Part shown: piece after piece, positions 11,325 to 22,192 of the stretch | Numbering within the stretch: the stretch's first letter is position 1 | Layout of the letters: each line of letters opens with the position of its first letter | NCBI GenBank assembly: GCA_036874045.1 | Contig: CM072340.1 | Coordinates: 4,107,001-4,171,000, forward strand | DNA: 64,000 nucleotides | Direction of reading: 5' to 3' | Source of the DNA: Cymodocea nodosa | Lineage: Eukaryota > Streptophyta > Magnoliopsida > Alismatales > Cymodoceaceae | Program-made: the position numbers and the translations under genes | Notes under the pieces: generated by a model | Seen by the model: only the letters and a program-made list of their open reading frames with translations | What the model was told of the DNA's origin: nothing | Databases searched by the model: none

Positions 11325-12596
11325 AGGAGTACTGAAAAATTTTCTAAACTGAACTTTAACGAAATTCTTTGGGGTGTAGCTAACCTTTCTTTAAAAGAGA
11401 ACGTAGAGATGGCTGTTTTAGTAGAAAAACCATTAGGAGAAATTCTGTATCCGGAATTAGTTGATGAACTTTCATGTATTCGATTGCCAAACTTTGAGGG
11501 AGATAGGTTTGAACTGAAATCTAATTGTATTAGTCAATTGCCACATTTTCATGGATTAGAAAGAGAGGATGCCTATTATTTCCTTAGAGAATTTAATGAA
11601 GTTTGTCAAATGATGAAAATGCCAAAAATGAGTATAGATGCTATTAAACTTAGATATATTCCTTTTTCTTTAAAAGACATAGCTAAGAGATGGTTATATA
11701 CTCTATCGCCTGATTCAATTTCTACATGGACTGAATTTTGCTCTATTTTTCTGGAAAAATATTATCCAACACATCAAACGATTAAAAAGAAGAAAGAAAT
11801 CTTAATGTGTAGCCAAAAACAGGGTGAATCATTCTAGAAATATTTTGAAAGATTTAAAGATTTATTGACTTAATGTCCACATCATGCAATGAGTAAAGCA
11901 CAATTAATAGGTATAATTTATGAAGGCATAGATGTTTCAACGAAATCTTTATTAGAATCTACTTGTCAAAATGGATTTTTAAAGTTATGTAGTGAAGAAG
12001 CATGGGCATATTTAGAAAACTTTGCAAAAAGAACTACACAGTCGGAAAATTCGGTTGAAGCTATTGCAGATAAAAAAATATTGCTAAGAGGAATGCATGA
12101 ACTAGATTCAAATACTATGATTGAGGTAAAATTAAATGAATTAACAAAGAAAATAGAAGAGTTATCATTAAATCAAAAGCTAGCAGAAAAGAATGCAAAC
12201 ATAAATGATTTAGATATTATTTATGCTAGAAACCAGAGAGATAACTTGGGAAATTCTTATAATCCTAATTGGAGAAATCACCTGAATTTCTATTGGAGAA
12301 ATAACAATTTCTAGGGAGGAGAAAATATAAATGAGAAGAATATAAGTTATGAAGCATTACTGAAACAAGGATCTAGAATAGAGAAATTAGAAAAGATAAT
12401 CCAACAATTAAATAATCGTCTAGATTTTGTACTTGGAAATGCTGCAATTCAAAATCAGAATAGAAATATACCACTTAGACAGAAGGAACCAATGGAAGAT
12501 AGACCTACTAGAGGATTGCCAATACAAGCTATACCTAATCCTGTCAATAGAATGGTCAATGAAATTGATACCTCTTCTGGGAGGGTAGCTAAATGA
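11325..12596 (+). pseudogene. G1 capsid gag region, located downstream of pol
   Basis: Structural gag protein that would form the particle. It carries the retrotransposon gag core: HFHGLEREDAYYFLREFNEV, then IKLRYIPFSLKDIAKRWLY, SISTWTEFCSIFLEKYYPT, YFERFKDLL, CPHH and GIIYEGIDVSTKSLLEST. Its C-terminal end has YNPNWRNHLNFYW, RGLPIQAIPNPVNR and SSGR, equivalent to the end of Athila gag. The CCHC knuckle is missing here and is found at 2907-2948. In-frame stops at about 11835, 11871 and 12312. The conserved reading begins right after a splice-acceptor-like CAG (11324); the first in-frame ATG is 11409. Confidence 0.82.
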
Positions 12597-12786
12597 AGCA
12601 GCATATCTGAAGCAACTATCTGTATGTATATATGTTTTTATTTTAAGTTAATAGTATCGTAGACTTAGTCCTTAACTCAACGAACTTAGTCCATTGAGTT
12701 ATGCCTTAACTCCACGAGGGTGTGCAGTAGTTATATTAATTTTTTGTCTCTGCTAAATTTTTGTTTGTGTTATACAGAATCAACAA
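12597..12786 (+). promoter_or_regulatory. spacer between gag and F-box-like gene of G1
   Basis: Contains CTTAACTCAACGAACTTAGT and a CCATTGAGTTA half-site (12668-12718), then a pyrimidine-rich tract ending TTATACAG (12777), ten bases before the F-box ATG. G2 keeps this tract as TTATATAG. This looks like a 3' splice site, but no donor has been proven. Confidence 0.4.
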
Positions 12787-13525
12787 ATGGAATTGATGTA
12801 ATTACCGTTGGATGCACTAAGGGAAGTACTGAGTAACTTGTTAGCCAAATATTTGTGCAGGCTGTGTTGTGTATCAAAGGAAATTAAAAACTGTATTGAA
12901 GAAAAATATTTTCAAGGACTACAAGCTGCAAAAATGACTAAGATTAGAGATGGATTCATATGGAGGTCATTTAATCGTAGTTCAATTAACCATGAATATC
13001 TGGCTATGGAAGAAACTACTGGAATTCCACCTAATGCATTAGAAGGAATAAATCATATTATTGGGATAGATGAAGGATTAATCATATACAAGACGAGACC
13101 AAGGTATGCAAGTTTATTATTACCTAATATTTTGATAAGAAATCCTATAACAAGAGAAGAATGGAATATAGGAAGACCTAATAGATTTGAAGTACCAACT
13201 GTAAATTGTGGGTCAGCTTTAATATTTTCTGATAAAAATTTTGCAACTCCTAAAAAATTATATTATTGGAGACCTACAGGAAACTAGGGTGAAAATTTAC
13301 GCTTAAGTGTGTATAATTTTTTGAATAGATCTTGGAATGAAAATATTATGATATATTTAGGATAGAAATCATTAATTAACCAAGCACATGTCATACTTGA
13401 TGGATATATATATCTTGTCACAGATATTTCAATTGCATTTGGATCTGATTTATACATAGTGAGCATAGATAGTTATGATGAATATATAGAAATTTTACCT
13501 GTACTGAGTGATATAGCTAAACCAC

Positions 13526-15455
13526 TGTTTGGGTTTTCCCAACACTACACTAGAAAAACTTGGATTTGTTACTTCTATTTTTACTTAGTTAATTTATCTT
13601 TATGCCTATTCTTTCTTTTAGAAGTAAACAAACAACCTTTAATACAATTTAGATATTAATTCCAATTTATACTTTAACTGCAAGTGCACAGTGTCTATTG
13701 TATCAGTGTGCAAGTATAGTCGATCCCATAGGGAATTGCTGACGAATTTAAGAAATGCTTGATTGTGAACAATTCAAATTTATATTCAATAAGCACTCCG
13801 TTGAGTTACAGTTAACTCAACGGACTATCCTCGTGGACTTAAGTTAACTCCACGAGCCTGTCTGTTCTTTATAATACTGCTATTTATAGAGGAATTTGGC
13901 CAACCATTGGGCGATTCCACAGATTGTAAATAACATCAATTAAGCTTTTTAATGCTAGTTAACATTAGATTTATCATTAAGCAATACTAACAATCAGATG
14001 ATTCAAACAGTCACCATTAAAATCTTTAGGTTTTTTGTACGAACCAATTTCAGTAAACTGTAAAATTAAAACTAACATAAAACAATCATAAAACTGATAC
14101 AGATAACATTAATCACGATACAACACAAACAATACAACACTCAAATACAACATACAAACAAACATAAATTGTTTTTGGTATTTTTGTTTTGATGTGAACA
14201 TGGAAATGGGCGAAAGGTGAAATGTAAAGTAATTTCACTTGATAGTAAATACTTCCGACACTACATATGATGCGATTACACCACTGAAAATTAAACCACT
14301 TACAATTCTGTCTCCTCTCCCTATAGAATCGCGAGTCTAGAATTGCAAGATGACCTCCTCTTCAGCATACACACATCAACCCAAACCCAAGGCTAAAAGC
14401 TTTACGATCTCCTGAAATATGAATTGGTGCTTGGTGAAAATGTCTTCCCTTCCCACGACGCGATCACTCCTCATAGTGGTTGTCAGGCACTATGTTTGGC
14501 TTGGAATCGACCCGACATCAGGCAAGTATCCTCACAGACCTCTAATGATTGGTGATTATGGTGGTGATGGTGGTGATAATGATGGTTGGTGTGATACTTC
14601 GGAGAATTGACGATACTGTCTGTAGAAAGCTTGGTGCTCCTCCTCTGTATACACTGGCTGTCCATCGATCAAACCTTCTTCTTTTTTTCTTCTTTTCTTT
14701 TATATTTCTTTAGTAGTAACTGCTTCTACTTGAATGATCGGTTGGATTTCCTTCCTTCAGATCAACGGCGATGCTTCCTTCTCCATGCGCAATTGAATTC
14801 CTACGTGATACGTGCAAACGTGGTTTTTCCTTCTAACTGTCTGTTCCTGCAACTGCTATAGTGGCATTTTAGAAAATAACTATAAAATACATGCAATAAA
14901 GAAATAAGCCGCTAACCTAACGTGTTACTTTAGTGTATATTCATGTAACTCAACGCGTACAGTTATGCTAACTTAACGAGTTAAACATGTGCATCTCACA
15001 TGATATTCTAAAGCATTTAAATTCAACACGTGCATAAAATACATGCAATAAAGAAATAAGCCGCTAACATAATGCGTTACTTTAGTGTATATTCATGTAA
15101 CTCAACGCGTACAGTTATGCTAACTTAACGAGTTATAACTTAAGTAAATCTACCAGATCTCGACACATGTCAGCAGCAGTTTAAACATAAAATAACATTT
15201 CGGAGAGTTACAGGTATAACTATCCGATGCTCAGATGCATTTTCGGATACTTAAGAATTTCACAGCCTGCAACTTATCGACAGTTCATAAATGTACTAAA
15301 TTAACATTAATTCCCCAAAATTAAGTAGATTCTTCAATTAAAGCATATAACAGTGCAATTATAACATAATGGCTTAATTCTCATATGATAAGCTAAATAT
15401 TATGCAATTAACCATCATTTAACCATTAATAATATGCACTTTTTCATTCTAAACA
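13526..15455 (-). mobile_element. solo LTR E, gypsy family, minus orientation
   Basis: Bounded by TGTTT and AAACA and flanked by perfect 5-bp duplications ACCAC (13521-13525 and 15456-15460). Removing it and one ACCAC restores the F-box reading (CTAAACCACCATCTGCAG as in G0/G2). It is the same family as the G1 LTR, reversed: U5 at 13640-13740, CCGTTGAG cluster at 13796-13850, GC-richer middle at 14300-14650. About 1930 bp. Loss of the body by LTR-LTR recombination is the usual origin. Confidence 0.93.
14882..15135 (-). repeat. two 102-bp tandem copies of a copia-like U3 block in solo LTR E
   Basis: Copies at 14882-14983 and 15034-15135 are nearly identical. Each contains CCGCTAAC, ACTTTAGTGTATATTC, GTAACTCAACGCGT and TAACTTAACGAGTTA. 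The same series, with small changes, is found in the copia LTRs (49318-49400 in C; reverse of 28003-28100 in B). It is not present in the G1 LTR. Confidence 0.82.
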
Positions 15456-15861
15456 ACCACCATCTGCAGAATTTAATAAAATTCAAATAGGAATGTGGTA
15501 TAATGAAGAAGATGATCGTACTTTATGTTTGATATGATAGTGGGATGAACTGATGAAATTTCAAATATGAATTATGGAAGACATAAATGAATGGAAATGG
15601 GAAGAGAAGTAAATTGAAATAGATGTAGAAATAGAAACTGCTACATTACCCTAGAACCAAAAAGGATCTCTTTCTGCATTTCATATTATTAATGGTAATA
15701 CACTTGTATTTGGAATTTATAATATATTACACGTTTACAAATTAAGAAGGAACAAGAACTATATGAAAACAGAATTAATAGCAAGAAGAGCTATGCTTAA
15801 AAAGTTTGCTTGGATTGATACATTTATTCCATTTGTTCCTACTTTTCAATCCTATTCTTAA

Positions 15862-17134
15862 GCTGTAATTTTGTGTGTTTAATGTTGTGTGTATTCTACA
15901 TTTATGTATAAATAATAAAAAACAAAATATCAATCCAGTTTGTTGGTATCTGTTCTGGGAAACCAACTGGCTTGCTTGTGAGCCACTAGAGGCATAGAAG
16001 ACTAGGTTCCACATAAGACACTGAATTATCAATATCTGTTAAGTGTTTTTTTGTTTTATATTTTGCTTTTATTTGTGAATGAAAAGTTTTCAGAATCAAA
16101 AATTGGAATATGCAGAAGGAGATACAAATGGAACAAAGTATGTAACCATGTAACCAATTACTTACCCTAAATTTTAAATCAAACAAAACTGTATTCATGC
16201 CTACTACAATTACTATACTTATTGTCAAATCTTTTACATTGAGGACAATGCAAAATGTAGGTATGGGGGGGAGGTAATTAAAGTAACAGCTATGTAGGTT
16301 TGTTAATTAAAGAAATTAAAATGGTACTGCAAAGTTGTGGAAATTGAAAATTTTTATGAACTTGCTGTAACTATCTGATAATTGAGACTGTAAAATTTAT
16401 AATCTGTAACTGCTTGAATGTTGTATTTAGAAGGCTATATATGATGCTATAGAATTTACTATTTATGCAAATCTAGATATAGTATCTTATGATTTTTCTG
16501 AATTTCATGAGTTTAATAGTTTCACGATTTTAAAATGAAATCAGAATGCTTAATGAAAAATCAATAAATTATCTAAAGTCCTAAAGGAGCTTAGATGTGA
16601 ATTCTAGATTAAATGAAACACATATGATTAAAGATACAATTAATTTGATTGATTGAACTTGTAGAATGATTTATGTGTAGATCTAATTAAATTGCAAAAA
16701 AAGTATGAGCTTATTGTTATGGATTCATATTTTCAGTAAATGATAGAAGCAGGACTATATGAGATTGGTGTTTTACTTCATCTGTATTAATGAAATACAC
16801 ACATATACAATATGTGATTAATGCTTTGTTTTGTGTGTATTTTGATTCAAAAAAAAAAGAAAAAAAAAAGAGAGTTTATTAACTTGTTTGATCACAAGCC
16901 TTTTGTACTTGAGCAGATAGGTATGTAAGGATTGTTGACCTGAAAAAGGACTCTTAAAATTTGGCAACCTAAGATCCTGATCAGATCTGAGATTGTTGAC
17001 CTGAAAAAGGACTCTTAAAATCTGGCAACCTAAGATCCTGATGAGATCTAGGATTGTTGACTGAAAGCTCGTTACATGGGTACATTAGAAAGCTCCTATA
17101 TGATTCAAGCTTGTCAAATTACCTTTTAAAGTAC
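15862..17134 (+). other. 3' non-coding region of G1
   Basis: No gene. It holds the hairpin-like CATTGAGGACAATGCA at 16237-16252 followed by a G-run (GGTATGGGGGGGAGG), seen also in G2 (57592) and D (20852). From about 16440 on it resembles B 34890-35460: TTTTGTACTTGAGCAGATAG, GGCAACCTAAGATCCTGATC and ACTGAAAGCTC. It is cut at 17134 by D. Confidence 0.75.
16931..17052 (+). repeat. 61-bp tandem duplication in the G1 3' region
   Basis: Units 16931-16991 and 16992-17052 both read ATTGTTGACCTGAAAAAGGA at their start and differ at a few bases. G2 and B have one unit only, so this is a recent local duplication. Confidence 0.88.
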
Positions 17135-19748
17135 TGTAAGGAGTAAAATTGTGCATTTTTATGTGATATTATTTGTGCTTCTTATGACTTAAATGTTAAA
17201 TAATGCATGATTATAATTGAAATATCATCACATAGGCATTTACATGAGTATGCATGATTATGGGATTTAATGACTTAAATTTGCATAACTTAGCCCTTTT
17301 GTTGATTATTGACTTAATGATCATGGGAATGAATAGTGATTATTTACTTAGATGTCTTAGATGTTTTCTTCTTGTTATATTTTAATTTGTTTGCTTAAGT
17401 TTTAAAGGTTATCTAAAGGAAATAAGATGGATGAATCTCAACCATTGGATCTACCAAGGAAGAGATCAACTACCAAGTCTATTTAAAGGGAAGGACAACC
17501 CAAAACTAGGTTTTGTCTTCTCCTCTCCAAGCAAAAACGTGGCTCCTTCTTCTCCTTGGATTACCGACGGCCAAAGCTCCTTGGAAGCAAGTCACTTCCT
17601 CTCCAGTGTTGCTGATTTCGGTGGTGCATGGAGAGACCAAGTTGGACCCAAGGGAGGCATGTTCGTGGAAGCTCCAAGGAAGGACATGGATGCATAGAAG
17701 GTGATTTTGTTGGGTGCAACTCCCCTTCTTCTTCGGTGTACAACTTTCTTGCGTGGAGGACAGTAGGAACCTCTTGTGGAGAGGCCTCTTCATCCGGTTT
17801 GGAGGTGATATGCGTGGAGAAAGCAAGGAAGGAGCCAACTAGGGCATGGTTGGTGGATGTCCATGAGAAGGAAGCTTGTTGCCTTCATCCTTTGGTGAAA
17901 TATTGAAGCCCCTTAGTATTTCAAGAGGAAAACGTGGTGTGACAGGCCATGTTGGAGTCTTGAGGACGTGAGGGAGGCCAACTTCGGGAGCTTACTTCAA
18001 GGTGTTGGAGATTTAAAGGTATAACTTGGAGTGGGTTGACCAAAAACTAACATTATGTTTGCATATGTTGTGTCTTATCATTGTGTTTGATGTTGTTTGT
18101 GTATTGCATATGTCTTTGCATGTTTAGGTTTATTTTTGGTAGTATAATATTCATTTTTATGTTGTAAAACTCTTAGTTCGTTTAATGAAACTTGCCTCTA
18201 AAAATGAATGATTTTCATGTAGATATGTGAATACATGTAGTCAAGGTGTTCGTTTACTGTAAAGACAGAACTTTCCTTGTGTTGTTTTCTTTGTAAATCG
18301 AGTTTTTCTCAATGGTTTTCATCGATTCTTAAGCTATTTTTGTAGAGAAATAAAAGAAGATTCTTTCTGTATACTTTGTTTAATTTTTCGAGCATGTTTG
18401 GTTTGATTTTTCCATTTTATACGAAGAGTGTATTCTCAGTCCGAAATCACATTTTTGATCAGTAGTTTTACAGAAATATCTGATGCGACTTGTCCCTCTT
18501 TGCAGTATGTTTTTTTTATTAGATTGATAAGTCTACTTTTGTTCAGCAATAATTTCATAGATTTTCATGAAGAATTGATAAAGTTGTCGAGTTTTTACTG
18601 TGAGTGCGCGTTTTGCATTATTTCAAGATTATTTTGCGCACCTTACTAGGGCTTAATGTTATTTTCAATTGAAGATGATTTAGACTGTAAAATCACCATT
18701 TCCTTTTAGATAACTTGAAACCCTTTCTAGTTCATATTTTTACATGATTTCTCAATTCCTATGTTGGGAGAAATTATTATTATAAGTAGAGATATTTTCT
18801 GTGATTTTGGAGAAGAAGTTAGGAAGGGAGCAGATTTTTGTAGTTCCGGATTCTAGCCAAACAGAATCCTGCCCTACATTTCTCATTTCATAAAAGACGC
18901 TTTTAGTAGAGTTTTTTAGTGTTTCTTGATTCTATTTTGTAAGAAATTTCGTGTAGATTACATTCATGTAAATTTTGTATTTTTTTAGAATGTATTTCAT
19001 TGGTTTTTGATTTTTTCTATCAGAGGTTGCAACAGTTTTGAATTCCTGTTCGGACGCCAGTTTCAGTGCTCAACACCTGAGTGTTTCCTGCACTGCAAAC
19101 TTTATGTAAAGCTATTCTGTTAATTTTCCATATTAGTAGTACGAGTCTTTGTTCAAAGCCCTCTGATTTCGCAGGATTTCATGGAGTTTTGACCTAGTTA
19201 TGATTTTTGCACCAAAGGTGCATTTTTGGAAAGTTTACATAACGGTTCTGCGCCCTGTTAGTAAATCCAACACTTCTAGATTTTTCTAATGATTAAGTCT
19301 ATGAAATTACTTCCATTTCGAAGATAATCGAGGATCTTTCCAATCAATATTTTCTCTAGATTTTTCAATGTCCAGGTTGGATGTAAGGAGAGTTAGAAAT
19401 TGGGCTTAATTTCTGTAATTTCAGAGATGAAACTCATTAATTTTCTTGAGTTTCCTAAGGTTTAACCTTAGGAGCTTATTTGATTTATGACGATACTTGA
19501 ACTCTTTCTCTTTATTGTATTTATGTAATTATTACCTATTAATATGTAATTAAAGTTTTTATCATGGTTTTAGTGATGTGAATATTTTGCTAAGCATTTA
19601 TTTCATTGAATTCATTTAAGACAAGCTTCTTGTGGATCGACCCGCTCTTGCATATGCTTAATACAATAGGTACCGTGCGCTTGCGGTTTATAAATGTAAA
19701 ATTTTGGATTTTCGTGTTTTAATTCTAAATACAACAAATTTCCTTACA
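17135..19748 (+). repeat. 5' LTR of D
   Basis: Begins TGTAAGGAGTAAAATTGTGC and ends AATTTCCTTACA. Has the Athila-like U5 (GGATCGACCCGCTCTTGC, then GTGCGCTTGCGG) at 19633-19690. A GC-richer segment at 17490-17950 contains overlapping short ORFs on both strands; about 440 bp of it is missing from the 3' LTR, so I do not call a gene. Confidence 0.88.
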
Positions 19749-19754
19749 AGTTTT

Positions 19755-19772
19755 TGGCGCCGTTGCCGGGGA
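19755..19772 (+). other. primer binding site of D, tRNA-Asp type
   Basis: TGGCGCCGTTGCCGGGGA, six bases after the LTR end; appears fully complementary to the tRNA-Asp 3' end used by Athila/Tat elements. Confidence 0.92.
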
Positions 19773-20225
19773 GCTTGGTGTTTTAATAGTCTTTGAAATT
19801 GTGTTTAGTGAATATATTCCTTTGTGTATTGCATTTCTCTTCTAAATATTTTACTTTCTTTTTTCTTTCTTTTTCTTGGAAACACCATATGAGTTAAATA
19901 TATATTTAAGTGATGGTGTGAATGTCTTTTGGAATTGAAATGATAATGTTTGTGTAGTCAATTCATAGTGTTGTATGATTTTTAGTACAAAATTGTTTTA
20001 AGAATGTGATTTGAAAAACTTTTCTGGTTTTTAAGCTAGATGTAAAATCTGAGTTTCATGATTTTCCTGAGTTGCTAAAATGTTTAAAGTTTCATTTAAA
20101 TCAGTATTTGTTGAATTTGGAATTGTATTGAGAGATTTATGAATTTGTGAAGATGATGGTGTTATGTAGTCTTGCCACCCTACCCAAGCTTTACCAACTT
20201 TGCCAGCCCCTCCCCAGCCTTCTAT

Positions 20226-20440
20226 TATGGATTTAGAGAAGAGATTAATTGAAATGGAAAAAGGCATCCAAACGATGCTAAAGATAACACCTGTTCTGAC
20301 TGAGCATTCACTTGCAATTCAGCATATAGAATCCTAGCTTGCACAGTTGTCACCTGCCTCTACACCATCCACGAATAGGCAATCATTGCCTAGTTAGCTT
20401 GTGCCCAACCCTAGAACCAATCATGGGGGGGAGTACTTCT
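20226..20440 (+). pseudogene. gag C-terminal remnant in D
   Basis: Reading from ATG 20226 gives SLAIQHIES, a stop, then LAQLSP, SLPS, a stop, and LVPNPRTNHGGE. This recalls the end of Athila gag, where a helix ending in a GQLA-like word is followed by LPS and NPK/NPR. No capsid core or zinc knuckle is left. Recognition is by eye and the piece is short, so confidence is moderate. Confidence 0.45.
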
Positions 20441-22192
20441 TGATTTTATTCTCACAAGTGGTAGTGTAAAAAATAAAAAAATAAAATAAAATAAAAATTT
20501 CTACTTTATATGTCTTTATTTCATATGCTTTGTATTCTATTTTCTTCAGTTTTGATCTGTTTGTTAGTTTTGTAGTTTCCTTTGTGTGTCCAAGAGCAAG
20601 GTACGCAATGCTACATCTCTCTACTCTCTATTGCATTTGCACGAATTTTATAGTATACATTTTTCTATGGATATGCTACGCAATCTCCATTACATGTCTT
20701 TAGGAATGAAACTTTATATGCTTTATGCTTATGTTTGCACATCTCGGAGAGACATCTGTTTGCTTACCTTACCTTTTACTTCTTATTTGTTCAGTGTAAT
20801 AATAGATCATCTACATGCATAACATTTCCATACTTAACTGTCATAATAGATTCATTGAGGACAATGCATCATTTAAGTGTGGGGGGGTGGCATGTAGATT
20901 ATTCTCGTTATTTTTATTGTGTTTTCATTTTTTTTTGTGATGATAGTGAATTTTCATGTGTTTTTCTTGTTATTTTTGTTGTTATTGTTCTTACATTGTG
21001 TTTTGATTAGACCCAAGTGATGAGATTTTGAAACTCAAGAAATGCTATTAGGATTTATGGGTTTAGCCCCATTTCTTTTTGAGTGGACTCCAGAACCTAA
21101 AGTGTGGACCTATTGTTATGTTCTTTAGAGAAAGATGAGTCTCATGTTAGTTGTGCCTTGAGTGAAGTCTTCTTTATCACTAGGATTAATGCCTTGTTTG
21201 ATGCACTTATTTGAGTGATCCCAAGCTGAGTGCCACCAAAAAGATGTTTGCATATTATGTAACCTTAAGGTGAGAATTTTTTTTTAGGATCCTCCCAAAC
21301 TTTTATGAGATTTTGAAAGATATGCCTAAGAAAGTATCAAGGTTATCATTACTATGTTAAGCAAGTTTTGTTGGGAATCAAGGTTCTAAAAAAAAAAAAA
21401 AATGAAAAAAAAGAAAGAAAGAAAGAAGAAGCAAGTAACGTTGAAAAGGGAGCTTAAAGATCATATGGGAAGAAAGAAAGTAGCTAACTTTCTTCAATTT
21501 TTAACTTTCCCTTCTTCTATGTATATGGTTGTTTGGCATGCTATGTAGTTGGTACCTTTGTAACTTGTACTAGACATTTTCCAACATTTCTCAATAAAAG
21601 AGAGGGAGTTGTAGTCACTACTTGTTATTTGGTTATTACTGCATATTCATAGTCATGTGCATTATATGTTCTTATGTGTAGTGCGGGTGAGATTCTTATT
21701 GTATCAAGGCAGATGGTCCTTTTGATAAAGTGACTCTTCTTACACTCTAATATGGGCCTATTGGAATCTAAAGAACTAGTGAGGTTTCTTTTCTACTGAG
21801 CCACCATTATGCTTATTGACCTTATAGCACCATTGAGCTTAATAATTTCTCATTTGAGTTTGATCTTTGTCTTTGTTTTGTTGTGTATCTTATTTACTTG
21901 TCTTTTGATTTTTTTGGTTGTGTTTTCTTTTTATTTTGATTTGGACTTTGTGGGTGTATCCACTGAAAACCCTCCGGAGACAAGACTTCGCCACTAGGGC
22001 AACCTAGGGGTTTAACAACTTACTACATATGCTAAATGTAGTCGTTACGCCTACGAAAAGGAGCGCTAGTTAGGATTTCCCTTTTGTTTTGTATTTGAAT
22101 AAAAGCTTCTAGTAATTGTCATTCTAATCATTTCCTAGTTTATATACTTGAATACTTGCTAGGGACTAGCAAGACTTAAGTGTGGGGGTATT
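20441..22192 (+). other. non-coding 3' half of D with conserved motif and polypurine tract
   Basis: No coding sequence supported. CATTGAGGACAATGCATC at 20852, followed by TTAAGTGTGGGGGGGTGG, is the motif shared with G1 and G2. An A-rich/GAAA low-complexity run lies at 21387-21430. The polypurine-like TTAAGTGTGGGGGTATT (22176-22192) touches the 3' LTR. Confidence 0.7.

Larger units (their letters stand above)
12787..15861 (+). pseudogene. F-box-like gene carried by G1, split by solo LTR E
   Basis: Coding parts 12787-13525 and 15461-15861. The N-terminus has an F-box pattern, LPLDALREVLSNL then LCRLCCVSKEIKNC; in known proteins this binds SKP1 in an SCF ubiquitin ligase. The rest has features like F-box-associated domains: IRNPITREEWNIGRPNRFEV, YNFLNRSW, AWIDTFIPF-type end. 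Broken by AAA-to-TAA at codon 5 (about 12799), by TGG-to-TAG near 13287 and by the LTR. It sits after gag and before the 3' non-coding region, and G2 and G0 carry it too, so it travels with the family. Origin from a host F-box gene is inferred; no introns are seen. Confidence 0.72.
543..17134 (+). mobile_element. Ty3/gypsy (Athila-type) element G1, missing its 3' end
   Basis: Order: 5' LTR (543-2747), tRNA-Asp primer site (2755-2772), CCHC/protease/RT/RNase H/integrase frame (2859-7497), env-like region (8116-10311), capsid gag region (11325-12596), F-box-like gene (12787-15861) and 3' non-coding DNA to 17134, where element D begins. By comparison with G2 (58413-58935) the last roughly 525 bp and the 3' LTR are absent. 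Internal length without solo LTR E is about 12.5 kb, against about 13.1 kb in G2. Gag lying after pol is unusual for Athila. The copy is inactive: several stops, two 1-bp frameshifts in pol. Confidence 0.88.

Noticed and set aside
17506..17906. Overlapping ORFs on both strands in the D 5' LTR
   Set aside because: Six short ORFs overlap in all directions in GC-richer DNA, none with a recognisable domain, and part is missing in the 3' LTR.
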